From JAAELZ01 sp047639475 (GTDB lineage Bacteria; Pseudomonadota; Gammaproteobacteria; Arenicellales; Poriferihabitantaceae), in assembly GCA_047639475.1 (NCBI GenBank), contig JBLIOD010000007.1:19073-83072 (forward strand): a stretch of DNA of 64,000 nucleotides, in the 5' to 3' direction. Shown one piece after another: positions 55,317-63,279 of the stretch. The number at the start of each line of letters is the position of its first letter. Position 1 is the stretch's first letter. Made by a program: the position numbers and the translations under genes. Below the pieces are notes generated by a model. That model was not told the DNA's origin. It worked only from the letters and a program-made list of their open reading frames with translations, and made no database searches.

Positions 55317-56012
55317 TTAAAGCGTGCCGTCCAAATCTGCACGTGCTCGGCGTAAATGTTCAGTCATTATTTCCATGGCTCGCGGCGCATCGCGGCGCTT
55401 GATAGCGCTTAACATGGCGCGATGTTGCATGTTGTAATGATCTATGGCTTCGGGTGTCAGTACATTGTCTTTGCGTGCAGTCCATTGGGTATGGCTGCGT
55501 ATATCATTGATGCGTTGATACATCCAAATCAGCAACGGGTTTTGAGAGCATTGCGCTAATATCAGATGGAAGGTTTCGTCTGCTATTGAAAATGCATCCG
55601 AATCATCTCGAGTTCTTTCCAATTGGGTGACCGCATCCTCTAGTTGGCGTAGGTCACGGTTACTGGCGTTAGTCACTGCCAGCTTAACTATATAAGGCTC
55701 GATAGCGATACGCGTCTGAATTAACTCCATTGGGCTGGTGTCTTCAGCAATGTCGTCCTTTTGGAATTGCGGATTATAAATCGCAAAGGTTCCGCTGCCG
55801 GTTTTTATTCTGACTAGATGAGATTTTTCTAAGCGCTGCAAAGCGGAGCGTATTGTGCCACGTGCTACATTATAGGCGGCCGCCAGTTCTCTCTCTGGGG
55901 GTAATCGTTCATCATATTGATAGTGGCCGCTAAGGATGGCTTCCTTTAGGTGTACGTATACACCTGTTGAGCCTTTAATGACGTGACTGAGTTGTGGTTC
56001 TTCTATGTTCAT
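55317..56012 (-). CDS. GntR-family regulator with FCD ligand domain
   Basis: This 231-residue regulator has a winged helix at about residues 17-80 (VYVHLKEAILSGHYQYDERLPPERELAAAYNVARGTIRSALQRLEKSHLVRI) and an FCD domain (LIQTRIAIEPYIVKLAV, DETFHLILAQCSQNPLLIWM, HYNMQHRAMLSAIKRRD). FCD domains commonly bind carboxylate or amine-derived ligands at a metal site formed by an Asp and His residues. It lies upstream of dmmD on the same strand and is divergent from the FAD oxidoreductase cassette, so it could control both. Confidence 0.88.
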   Translation of the reverse strand: MNIEEPQLSHVIKGSTGVYVHLKEAILSGHYQYDERLPPERELAAAYNVARGTIRSALQRLEKSHLVRIKTGSGTFAIYNPQFQKDDIAEDTSPMELIQTRIAIEPYIVKLAVTNASNRDLRQLEDAVTQLERTRDDSDAFSIADETFHLILAQCSQNPLLIWMYQRINDIRSHTQWTARKDNVLTPEAIDHYNMQHRAMLSAIKRRDAPRAMEIMTEHLRRARADLDGTL

Positions 56013-56239
56013 GCTGTCTGCTAATGCTTTTAAATGTTATCTCTAGGGTCATAAAGAAAGCGAGTTTCCGCGATGTGAACAACTCTGTACCAATAAACTA
56101 AAACGGTCTATGTCTGGTATACGATATTATCATACATTGGCTTCTATGCCATTTGCAAGCGCTTCGGTGAAGTGATTTAATAGTTACAGGAGGGTGAGAA
56201 AGCCTCAAATTAAACCATAAGAGAACCAATTATATTCCA

Positions 56240-57583
56240 ATGGCAATACCAACTTCAGCGAAATACTTAATCATAGGAGCAGGCATACATGGTCTTAGTA
56301 CTGCTTATCATTTAGCGCTTAACTTAAAGGCGCAAGGTAAAGGTGACGGTAGTGATATACTTATTATAGACAAAGATTCTATTGCAGCCGGCGCTTCGGG
56401 TATTGCTTGTGGTGTAGTACGTAATAACTACTTTCAACCGGCAATGCGTGAGTTAATGGCGCAATGCGTGGAAGTATGGGAAAGCGACATGGAAGCTTTT
56501 AGCTACCATCCAGTTGGTTATATGCAGATAAGCCCAGAAAGCATGCATGATGATGTTGCCACTATTGCGAAACAGCAAAAAGAAATTGGTTATGAATCTA
56601 CCTTCATCGAAGGTGAGAAAGATTCAATGGATTACATGAAAGGCATCTTTCATGATTGGCAGGCGAAAGGCATCACGTCTGTTCTACATGAAAAGAAGGG
56701 TGGTTTCTCTAACAACACTAAGGCAATGTACGGCTTAGCGAAGAAAGCAGAAGGTGAGGGCGTTCGTATTCAAGCAGGCGTTACCGTCACTGGCTTTGAG
56801 CGTGATAGTGGTTCTGAAGCAGTGCGTGCGGTTATAACCGATAAAGGCAACATCCAGTGTGATCAATTGGTTATCGCACCTGGCCCGTGGGCCAAGCAAA
56901 TGTGGGATATGTTAGACCTACAAAAAACAGTAGATATCAAGGCTGCTGACGGCACCATTCATACAGATATCCCGATGTGGATTTACTGGTCTTTACAAGA
57001 AGGCACTTTGGGCGTTGATCCAGAAATGCAAAAGACCAACGATGGCAAAGCACCGCCTGTTATTCACGTTGACTCAAATGAGCCACTATATTCAGACCTT
57101 GACGGTAGCTTAGTAACAGATGAAATGTGGGGTATTTACTACAAGCCTGATTTTCACTTTAACGGCATTCAAGGCGGCGCAGCACCGTTCCCCATTACCA
57201 CGCCTCCAGACGAAGTAGCGGTTGATCCATACGGCGTTGATTCGCCTGATTTCGTGGTGGGCGAAGATTTCGCACACATGTGGGTGTCTGCATTGGCGCA
57301 TTGTCAAAAGCGTTTTGAAGGCCAAATGGTTAACTACAGCAGTGAGCCATCGGGTGGAATTGGTTCATTTACGCCAGATAGCTTCCCAGTATTCGATCAA
57401 TTCGTTGATAACGTCTACCTAATCGCTGATTCAAATCACGGTTATAAGATGATTGGTGTAGGAAAATTAGTCGCACAAGAATTATGTGGTGAACCTAGCG
57501 CATTGTTAGAACCTTTTAGATTCTCGCGATATGCGGAAGGTAAGCTTCACCCTGTATCAAGTAGCCCGTTCCCATGGAGCTAA
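56240..57583 (+). CDS. FAD-dependent amine oxidoreductase of the DAO/sarcosine-oxidase beta type
   Basis: This 447-residue flavoprotein has the dinucleotide motif YLIIGAGIHGLSTAYHL (residues 9-25), IIDKDSIAAGASGIACGVVRNNY and a C-terminal GGIGSFTPDSFPVFDQFVDNVYLIADSNHGYKMIGVGKLVAQ, the D-amino-acid-oxidase superfamily pattern. It most resembles the beta subunit of sarcosine oxidase or N-methylglutamate dehydrogenase. However, no alpha, gamma or delta subunits accompany it. It opens the second glutamate-linked cassette and is divergent from the GntR gene. It may oxidise an N-alkylglutamate or another N-methyl amino acid; the substrate is unknown. Confidence 0.78.
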   Translation: MAIPTSAKYLIIGAGIHGLSTAYHLALNLKAQGKGDGSDILIIDKDSIAAGASGIACGVVRNNYFQPAMRELMAQCVEVWESDMEAFSYHPVGYMQISPESMHDDVATIAKQQKEIGYESTFIEGEKDSMDYMKGIFHDWQAKGITSVLHEKKGGFSNNTKAMYGLAKKAEGEGVRIQAGVTVTGFERDSGSEAVRAVITDKGNIQCDQLVIAPGPWAKQMWDMLDLQKTVDIKAADGTIHTDIPMWIYWSLQEGTLGVDPEMQKTNDGKAPPVIHVDSNEPLYSDLDGSLVTDEMWGIYYKPDFHFNGIQGGAAPFPITTPPDEVAVDPYGVDSPDFVVGEDFAHMWVSALAHCQKRFEGQMVNYSSEPSGGIGSFTPDSFPVFDQFVDNVYLIADSNHGYKMIGVGKLVAQELCGEPSALLEPFRFSRYAEGKLHPVSSSPFPWS

Positions 57584-57679
57584 CGGCGTTGTCAGAGTAG
57601 TTAAGTAATTTGTTCCAAAAAAATCAAAAATAGTCGCAACTGTAAAGTTGCAAGTTTATAAATCAAGAGAGGAGAGAAA

Positions 57680-59167
57680 ATGGCTAATGCCCAAGATTCA
57701 ACCGACCTAGAACAAACCGTTAACGCCCTAGGGCGTGCAGAGTTGGTTAAGCAGGTTCGTGAGAAAATTAAAGAAACCGGCGTAACTTATATTTACTTCC
57801 AATTTGTATCTGTAACGGGTCGTATCGTTGGTAAAGGTATCCCTGCAGATCATTGGGAGCGCATCGCTGAGAAAGGTTTCCAGTTGGTCTACGGTTCTAC
57901 TGCTAACCTATTTGTTGATCGTCATGGCGATTATATTGGTTACGGTCCAGAAGCTTCAGAGTTGGTGGGTATTCCTGACCCAGAGACTTTCTGTCAGTTA
58001 CCTTGGGATAAGCGAATCGCACGCGTTTTCTGTACTTGTTACCGTAACCGTGAAGAGAAAGTTAACCCAGGTCAACACTTAACATCAGACTGTCGTGGTA
58101 ACTTAAAGCGTATCGACGCTGAGTTCCAAGAAAAGCATGACATGCACATGCGCTGCGGTACTGAGCCAGAAATGATGTGGTTAACGCTAGACGAGGACAA
58201 GAAAGTCAATGGCGGCGTAACCAAGCCAAATTGTTATCACATTGACCAATTCGAAGAGCTACGCCCTGCCTTCATGCAAGTGATGGAGTATGGCCAAGCG
58301 ATGGGCTATGACATGATCCAAGGTGATCACGAAGATGCCCCGGGTCAGTTAGAACTAAACTGGCAGTTCGATGATGTATTGAAAAATGCGGATCGTCTAA
58401 CCACTTACCGTCAAATTTGCGCACAGGTTGCACGTGAAAAAGGCTTACACGCTTGCTTCATGTCCAAGCCTTTCATGAATGTATCGGCTTCGGGTTGTCA
58501 CCATAACGTATCGTTATGGACAGGCGGCGAACTGAAAGTGAATAACTTACATCAAGAAATTCGTGGTGGTATGGATGACGTGTTCTCATACAGAGAAGGC
58601 GGCCACAACCACTTTATGCCAGTTCCAGAACTTGACCAGTACAAGCCAGGACCTATTGGTTTACATTCAATCGGTGGTGTTATCAAGCATTTACCGGCGA
58701 TGACGGCTATCGGTTCTTCAACGGTTAACTCTTATCGCCGCTTATGGGATACCGGTTTCTGGGCACCTATCTTCGCTGATTGGGGCTACCAAAACCGTAC
58801 CTGCGCCTTGCGTGTATCGGCGCCGGGTCGTTTTGAGTATCGCTCTGTTGACTCAATGGTTAATCCTTACTTGATGGGCGGTGCGATTTATAAAGCGTTC
58901 GAAGATGGTATTGAAAACAAGTTGGATCCAGGCGACCCTGAAGAGCGTAATATTTACGCTGCAATGGAAGCAGGTAAAGACGTTAAGAAGTTACCAATGA
59001 CATTAGGCGACGCTTTGACTGAGTTGAAGAATGACGAAGTCATTAAGTCTTCAATGCCTGACGAAATGTACAGGGTTTATCATCATTACAAGAATGACGA
59101 GTGGGAGCGTTTTAACCACAGCGTGTCTGATTGGGATATGGAAAACTACATCGATTGCTTGCCATAA
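57680..59167 (+). CDS. Divergent glutamine-synthetase-family ligase
   Basis: This 495-residue protein has glutamine-synthetase core motifs: MRCGTEPEMMWLTL, GDHEDAPGQLELNWQFDD, SASGCHHNVSLW, SSTVNSYRRLWDTGFWAP and RVSAPGRFEYRSVDSMVNPYL. It differs from GmaS at 48873 in having a 25-residue N-terminal extension and a long C terminus. SASGCHHN also replaces GNGCHAH near the active site. A very strong Shine-Dalgarno sequence (AGAGAGGAGAGAAA) precedes the ATG. It probably forms a gamma-glutamyl amide with an amine; which amine is unknown. Confidence 0.78.
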   Translation: MANAQDSTDLEQTVNALGRAELVKQVREKIKETGVTYIYFQFVSVTGRIVGKGIPADHWERIAEKGFQLVYGSTANLFVDRHGDYIGYGPEASELVGIPDPETFCQLPWDKRIARVFCTCYRNREEKVNPGQHLTSDCRGNLKRIDAEFQEKHDMHMRCGTEPEMMWLTLDEDKKVNGGVTKPNCYHIDQFEELRPAFMQVMEYGQAMGYDMIQGDHEDAPGQLELNWQFDDVLKNADRLTTYRQICAQVAREKGLHACFMSKPFMNVSASGCHHNVSLWTGGELKVNNLHQEIRGGMDDVFSYREGGHNHFMPVPELDQYKPGPIGLHSIGGVIKHLPAMTAIGSSTVNSYRRLWDTGFWAPIFADWGYQNRTCALRVSAPGRFEYRSVDSMVNPYLMGGAIYKAFEDGIENKLDPGDPEERNIYAAMEAGKDVKKLPMTLGDALTELKNDEVIKSSMPDEMYRVYHHYKNDEWERFNHSVSDWDMENYIDCLP

Positions 59168-59320
59168 AGCCAGCTCGGGTACATAGGAGCAACAACTGAA
59201 ATCGGTGCTGTCGCAGCAATGCGGCCGCACCATCCATCGTGATTCTTAACTTATCTGTCCTCGGACAGAGGGTCACGTTCAACCTACACAATTTAATATA
59301 AACCAGAGAGGATTAGCTTT

Positions 59321-60256
59321 ATGTGTGGAATCGCAGGACTTATCCATAAGGGTAAAAGCTCAGATATAGGCACAGAAATGACGTCTATGCTGCAGTCCCT
59401 TAAACACCGCGGGCCTGATTCAACAGGCTACGCGTTATACGGTACACCCGATGACAGTCAGTACGTGATGCGCTTTATTTGCGCAGAACAAGAAGACATG
59501 AAATCGGGTTTTGAAATTCATCAAGAAGTTATCGAGCGTCAAGCAGAAGTAGACAGGCGTTTACTTTCTTTGGGTGCAAAGATAATTGATAAAGACATCG
59601 CGACAGAATATGCGCACCGTTACACTTTTTCTTATGACGGCGATATGCGCAAGCTAGCTGACTATGTAGAAGATGTCGAAGGTGCTGAGATTTTATCAAT
59701 CGGTCGTGGTCTTGAACTAATCAAAGACTTGGGCGACGCCAGTGTTGTTTGCGATCAGTATTCTTTAAACGGCTTTCAGGGCACGCATGCAATTGGTCAC
59801 ACCCGAATGGCGACTGAATCAGATATTGATATCCGTTCAGCTCACCCCTATTGGGCATACCCATTTAACGACGTATCAGTAGTACACAACGGTCAGTTGA
59901 CCAATTACTGGACTTTCCGTCGCGCCATGGAGCGTAACGGTCACCGTTTCGTTTCTAACTGTGACTCTGAGCTGATTGCGGTGTACATCGCTGATCGCAT
60001 GGAGAAAGGAGATGAGCTTGAAGAAGCTATGAACCGCAGTGTCAATGAATTGGACGGTGTATTCACCTATTTAGTAGCCACTAGCGATCAGCTAGGCATG
60101 GCTAAAGACGTAATGGCGGCAAAACCAATGGTGCTCTATGAAAGCGATACGTTCGTTGGCTTGGCATCAGAGGAAGTAGCAATCCGTAGTATTTTCCCCG
60201 AGCGTATTAAAACTTGGGACCCATATGAAGGCGAGGTAAGAGTATGGCAGGCGTAG
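59321..60256 (+). CDS. Class II glutamine amidotransferase-type subunit, MgsA paralogue
   Basis: This 311-residue paralogue of MgsA starts MCGIAGLIHKGK, with Cys2 as the likely N-terminal nucleophile, then LKHRGPDSTGYALYG, GHTRMATESDIDIRSAHPY and VVHNGQLTNYWTFRRAM. It is clearly diverged from the copy at 45902. The next start lies inside its end (13-base overlap), so translation is coupled. It should release an amine from a gamma-glutamyl amide, as in glutamate synthase or N-methylglutamate synthase. Confidence 0.82.
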   Translation: MCGIAGLIHKGKSSDIGTEMTSMLQSLKHRGPDSTGYALYGTPDDSQYVMRFICAEQEDMKSGFEIHQEVIERQAEVDRRLLSLGAKIIDKDIATEYAHRYTFSYDGDMRKLADYVEDVEGAEILSIGRGLELIKDLGDASVVCDQYSLNGFQGTHAIGHTRMATESDIDIRSAHPYWAYPFNDVSVVHNGQLTNYWTFRRAMERNGHRFVSNCDSELIAVYIADRMEKGDELEEAMNRSVNELDGVFTYLVATSDQLGMAKDVMAAKPMVLYESDTFVGLASEEVAIRSIFPERIKTWDPYEGEVRVWQA

Positions 60257-61086
60257 AGAAAACATCCCATGAAATGGGACTGCATGCCGAGCAGTTAAGC
60301 GGCAGAACTCAGCAGCGCTTTTTTAGCGCATCTGAAGAAGAGAACTTCACTTACCCATGGGGCATGGAAGTTGACTATAACAAGTCAGCGACTATCGATG
60401 CCAAAGACATGTTGCCCACTGAAATCAATATCAAGATTCGTGAGTTGATGTTAGACGGCGTGGGTTCAATTACTTTGAACAACCCAATGTCTCAACATGC
60501 GATAGGTGTGGGTATTTTGAATCGTTTGAACCTGACTATCGACGGCAGCTTAGGCTATTTCGGTTGTGGTTTGATCGACGGTCCAAACGTGACTATCACA
60601 GGCCGCGTTGGTTGGTCTTGCGCTGAAAATATGATGGCGGGAACCGTTATTATCGAAGAGAACGCAGGTTCTACTTTCGGTGCGGCTATACGCGGCGGTG
60701 ACTTAGTTTGTCGTGGCGACGTCGGTTCACGTACTGGCATCGACCAAAAGGGCGGCACCATTATTGTGGGTGGACGCACTGGCGCTTTCTCTGGTTTCAT
60801 GATGCAACGTGGCCGCATGGTTATTTGCGGCAATGCAGGCAAGAACTTAGGCGACTCGATGTACGACGGCACCATTTTTGTTGGCGGTGAAGTTGAAGAT
60901 TGTGGTGTTGACTGTGTCCCTGGCGAATTGAATGAAGTTGACGTTAAGTGGCTAACGCATAAGTTAGGCATGTACAACATTAAGCCAGCCTGCGGAAGCA
61001 TCGACAAAATGCAAAAATTCGTATCAGGCAAGCAGCTTTGGAACTACGATAACTTAGAGCCTTCTGAGAAGAAGCTAGTTCTTTAA
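60244..61086 (+). CDS. GXGXG-domain subunit, MgsB paralogue
   Basis: This 280-residue protein has the GXGXG beta-helix repeats of the glutamate synthase C-terminal domain (LTIDGSLGYFGCGLIDGPNVTITGRVG, CAENMMAGTVIIEENAGSTFGAAIRGGDLVCRG, GRMVICGNAGKNLGDSMYDGTIFVGG). Compared with MgsB at 46803 it has about 60 extra N-terminal residues (HEMGLHAEQLSGRTQQRFFSASEEENFTYPWG). The ATG at 60244 overlaps the preceding gene. Confidence 0.82.
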   Translation: MAGVEKTSHEMGLHAEQLSGRTQQRFFSASEEENFTYPWGMEVDYNKSATIDAKDMLPTEINIKIRELMLDGVGSITLNNPMSQHAIGVGILNRLNLTIDGSLGYFGCGLIDGPNVTITGRVGWSCAENMMAGTVIIEENAGSTFGAAIRGGDLVCRGDVGSRTGIDQKGGTIIVGGRTGAFSGFMMQRGRMVICGNAGKNLGDSMYDGTIFVGGEVEDCGVDCVPGELNEVDVKWLTHKLGMYNIKPACGSIDKMQKFVSGKQLWNYDNLEPSEKKLVL

Positions 61087-61110
61087 CTGACCCTATAAAG
61101 AGGAAATATT

Positions 61111-62448
61111 ATGTCTACTAAAAGAGATACCAACCACCTAGGTCAGAGTTTTATCTTTCCGCCTGCGGTGATGGATGATATCCATGTAAAAGCAGAGTTA
61201 GGCCGCTATCGTATGCGTGGCTTTTCTTTGTTCAAGAAAATCCCATCTTGGGACGATTTGACTTTCATGCCCGGTACGCTAACGCGCTTCGTAATCGAAG
61301 GTTATCGTGAAAAGTGCTTAACCAAGACCATTATCGGTCCTATGTGTAAGCGACCATTGGAACTTGATATTCCTGTTTACATCACAGGTATGAGTTTCGG
61401 TGCACTGTCTTATGAAGCAAAAACTGCGCTAGCGCGCGGCGCCACTATGGCTGGAACAGCAACTTGTTCTGGTGAAGGCGGCATGATTCCTGACGAGCGT
61501 CGTTATTCAGAGAAGTGGATGTACCAGTGTATCCAATCTCGTTACGGCTTTAACCCTAGCCATTTACGTTTAGCTGATTGCGTTGAATTTTTCATCGGGC
61601 AAGGCTGTAAGGTGGGTTTAGGGGGGCACTTGATGGGCCAAAAGGTAACGGATCAAGTAGCTGAAATGCGTTCATTACCTGCGGGTATCGACCAGCGTTC
61701 ACCTGCGCGTCACCCTGATTGGTTAGGTCCTGATGATTTGGCACTGAAGATCAACGAAATTCGCGAAGCGACTGATGGTCAGATTCCAATTCAGCTTAAA
61801 TTAGGTGCAGCACGTGTGTATGATGACGTGCGTATGGCCGCTAAAACAGGTCCGGATTCAATCTACATCGACGGTATGGAAGGCGGCACAGGTGCTGGCC
61901 CTCACTTAGCGACTGAAGAAACCGGCGTTCCTGGTATTGCCGCGATTCGTCAAGCGCGTCGTGCAATTGAGGACGTGGGCAAGTCGGGTGAGATTTCACT
62001 GGTTTATGCTGGCGGTATTCGTAACGGTGGTGACTTAGCAAAAGCATTGGCTCTAGGCGCTGACGCGGTGGCGATCGGTCACTCAGCTTTGATGGCATTG
62101 AACTGTAACAAAGACATCGACGAGGCTGATTTCCCGAATGAAATGGGCGTAGAAGCTGGTCATTGTTATCACTGTCACACAGGTCGTTGCCCAGTGGGTG
62201 TTGCGACTCAGGATCCAGAACTGCGTAAGCGTCTGAACCCTGATGCGGCAGCCGAGCGTGTATATAACTTCTTACACACTTTAACGATCGAAGCGCAGTT
62301 GTTAGCACGTGCTTGCGGCAAGACAAACATTCATTCATTAGAGCCAGAAGATATTGCGGCTTTAACAATGGAAGCGTCTGCGCTAGCGCAAGTTCCATTA
62401 GCAGGTAGCCAACATACAGTTGGTCGCCCTGATATGACACGCTTCTAA
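61111..62448 (+). CDS. FMN-binding glutamate-synthase-like subunit, MgsC paralogue
   Basis: This 445-residue protein is the glutamate synthase FMN domain, with VYITGMSFGALSYEAKTALARGATMAG, GEGGMIPDERRYSEKW, YGFNPSHLRLADCVEFFIGQGCKVGLGGHLMG and LVYAGGIRNGGDLAKALALGADAVAIG. Unlike MgsC at 47480 it has a cysteine motif CYHCHTGRCPVGVATQDP, matching the iron-sulfur site of glutamate synthases apart from a shorter first spacing. It should therefore carry FMN and an Fe-S cluster. It follows the GXGXG gene by 24 bases and precedes the 128-residue protein by nine. Confidence 0.82.
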   Translation: MSTKRDTNHLGQSFIFPPAVMDDIHVKAELGRYRMRGFSLFKKIPSWDDLTFMPGTLTRFVIEGYREKCLTKTIIGPMCKRPLELDIPVYITGMSFGALSYEAKTALARGATMAGTATCSGEGGMIPDERRYSEKWMYQCIQSRYGFNPSHLRLADCVEFFIGQGCKVGLGGHLMGQKVTDQVAEMRSLPAGIDQRSPARHPDWLGPDDLALKINEIREATDGQIPIQLKLGAARVYDDVRMAAKTGPDSIYIDGMEGGTGAGPHLATEETGVPGIAAIRQARRAIEDVGKSGEISLVYAGGIRNGGDLAKALALGADAVAIGHSALMALNCNKDIDEADFPNEMGVEAGHCYHCHTGRCPVGVATQDPELRKRLNPDAAAERVYNFLHTLTIEAQLLARACGKTNIHSLEPEDIAALTMEASALAQVPLAGSQHTVGRPDMTRF

Positions 62449-62457
62449 GAGGATTAT

Positions 62458-62844
62458 ATGATGAGTGAAAATGTCGATAAGTTTATTGAAGAAGACGGTT
62501 TAGATTCTAACCGTGAGCAAGAGATCGGTCAGCACATTGGTTATCGTTACGACGTTAACTTGGTGCCTGACATGGATCGCTGCCCGCCTTTCTTAACTAA
62601 GTACATGGATATTATGGGCTGGACTGACCTTAATTGGTTGGAAGACGTTCACATGGGCTATGAAGAAGGCAGACCGGCCGTATTTGATAGAAATATCAAT
62701 GGTTGGGTGCAGATTCCAGAGACGATTGATTTGCCGGATAACCAGCAAGATCGAGACATGATTGCACGTGAGTTGCTAATCAAGTTTCAAATGTCTAAAG
62801 ACCACCCAATGGTGGACTTAGTAAAGGCATACAAGAAGTTCTAG
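62458..62844 (+). CDS. Unrecognised 128-residue acidic protein closing the second cassette
   Basis: I do not recognise this protein. It is 128 residues, soluble and acidic, with no signal peptide or membrane segment and only one cysteine (DRCPPF). It is rich in aromatic residues and has a central block MGWTDLNWLEDVHMGYEEGRP followed by FDRNINGWVQIPETIDLP. It starts ATGATG at 62458 (or 62461) after AAGAGGATTAT, nine bases behind the glutamate-synthase-like gene. A terminator follows it. Tight spacing implies it works with the upstream proteins, perhaps as a subunit or substrate-specificity factor; this is inference only. Confidence 0.8.
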   Translation: MMSENVDKFIEEDGLDSNREQEIGQHIGYRYDVNLVPDMDRCPPFLTKYMDIMGWTDLNWLEDVHMGYEEGRPAVFDRNINGWVQIPETIDLPDNQQDRDMIARELLIKFQMSKDHPMVDLVKAYKKF

Positions 62845-63279
62845 TTTACACTTCTGTTACCGCTTTACTGGAGACGCTCCTGTTCAGTAAAGCGGTTTTT
62901 TATTATGTCTTTAGATGCCTATGTAAGAAAACAAACTCATTGTGGTACCGCTGAAAAAGCGTGTAATGCAATGAGTTTATTTTTTTGTAATGAGCTAACT
63001 AACTCTTTTGACTTATTCAAGTCGCAGTATGAAAAGCAAACTATTATTTAGGTGCTAGTATTGCGAATTGGGATAGATTAAAGAGTTAACAATTGCGAGA
63101 GGCGGTTTTAATTTAGATACTTGTATTCAAATAAATTATAATTCGCGGCTGTTTTATGACCTCTACTAGGCTCAATGACTTGAAAGTAAAATGCGATGGC
63201 GTCAAATTGACGTTGTCATTAAAAACTCAGGCTTACCAACTTACACAACTAAACTACTTTATTAAACGAAAACATTATC
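62845..63279. other. Gap before fhs
   Basis: Apart from the terminator at its start, I see no supported gene. A 48-residue frame (62905-63051) begins inside the terminator tail and has no ribosome site, so I do not call it. The last 200 bases should hold the fhs promoter. Confidence 0.5.
62857..62902 (+). terminator. Terminator ending the second cassette
   Basis: CCGCTTTACTG at 62860-62870 pairs with CAGTAAAGCGG at 62885-62895 and is followed by TTTTTTATT. It lies 15 bases after the stop of the 128-residue protein gene. Confidence 0.88.

Noticed and set aside
62905..63051. 48-residue frame after the terminator
   Set aside because: It starts in the terminator tail, has no ribosome site and looks like random composition.
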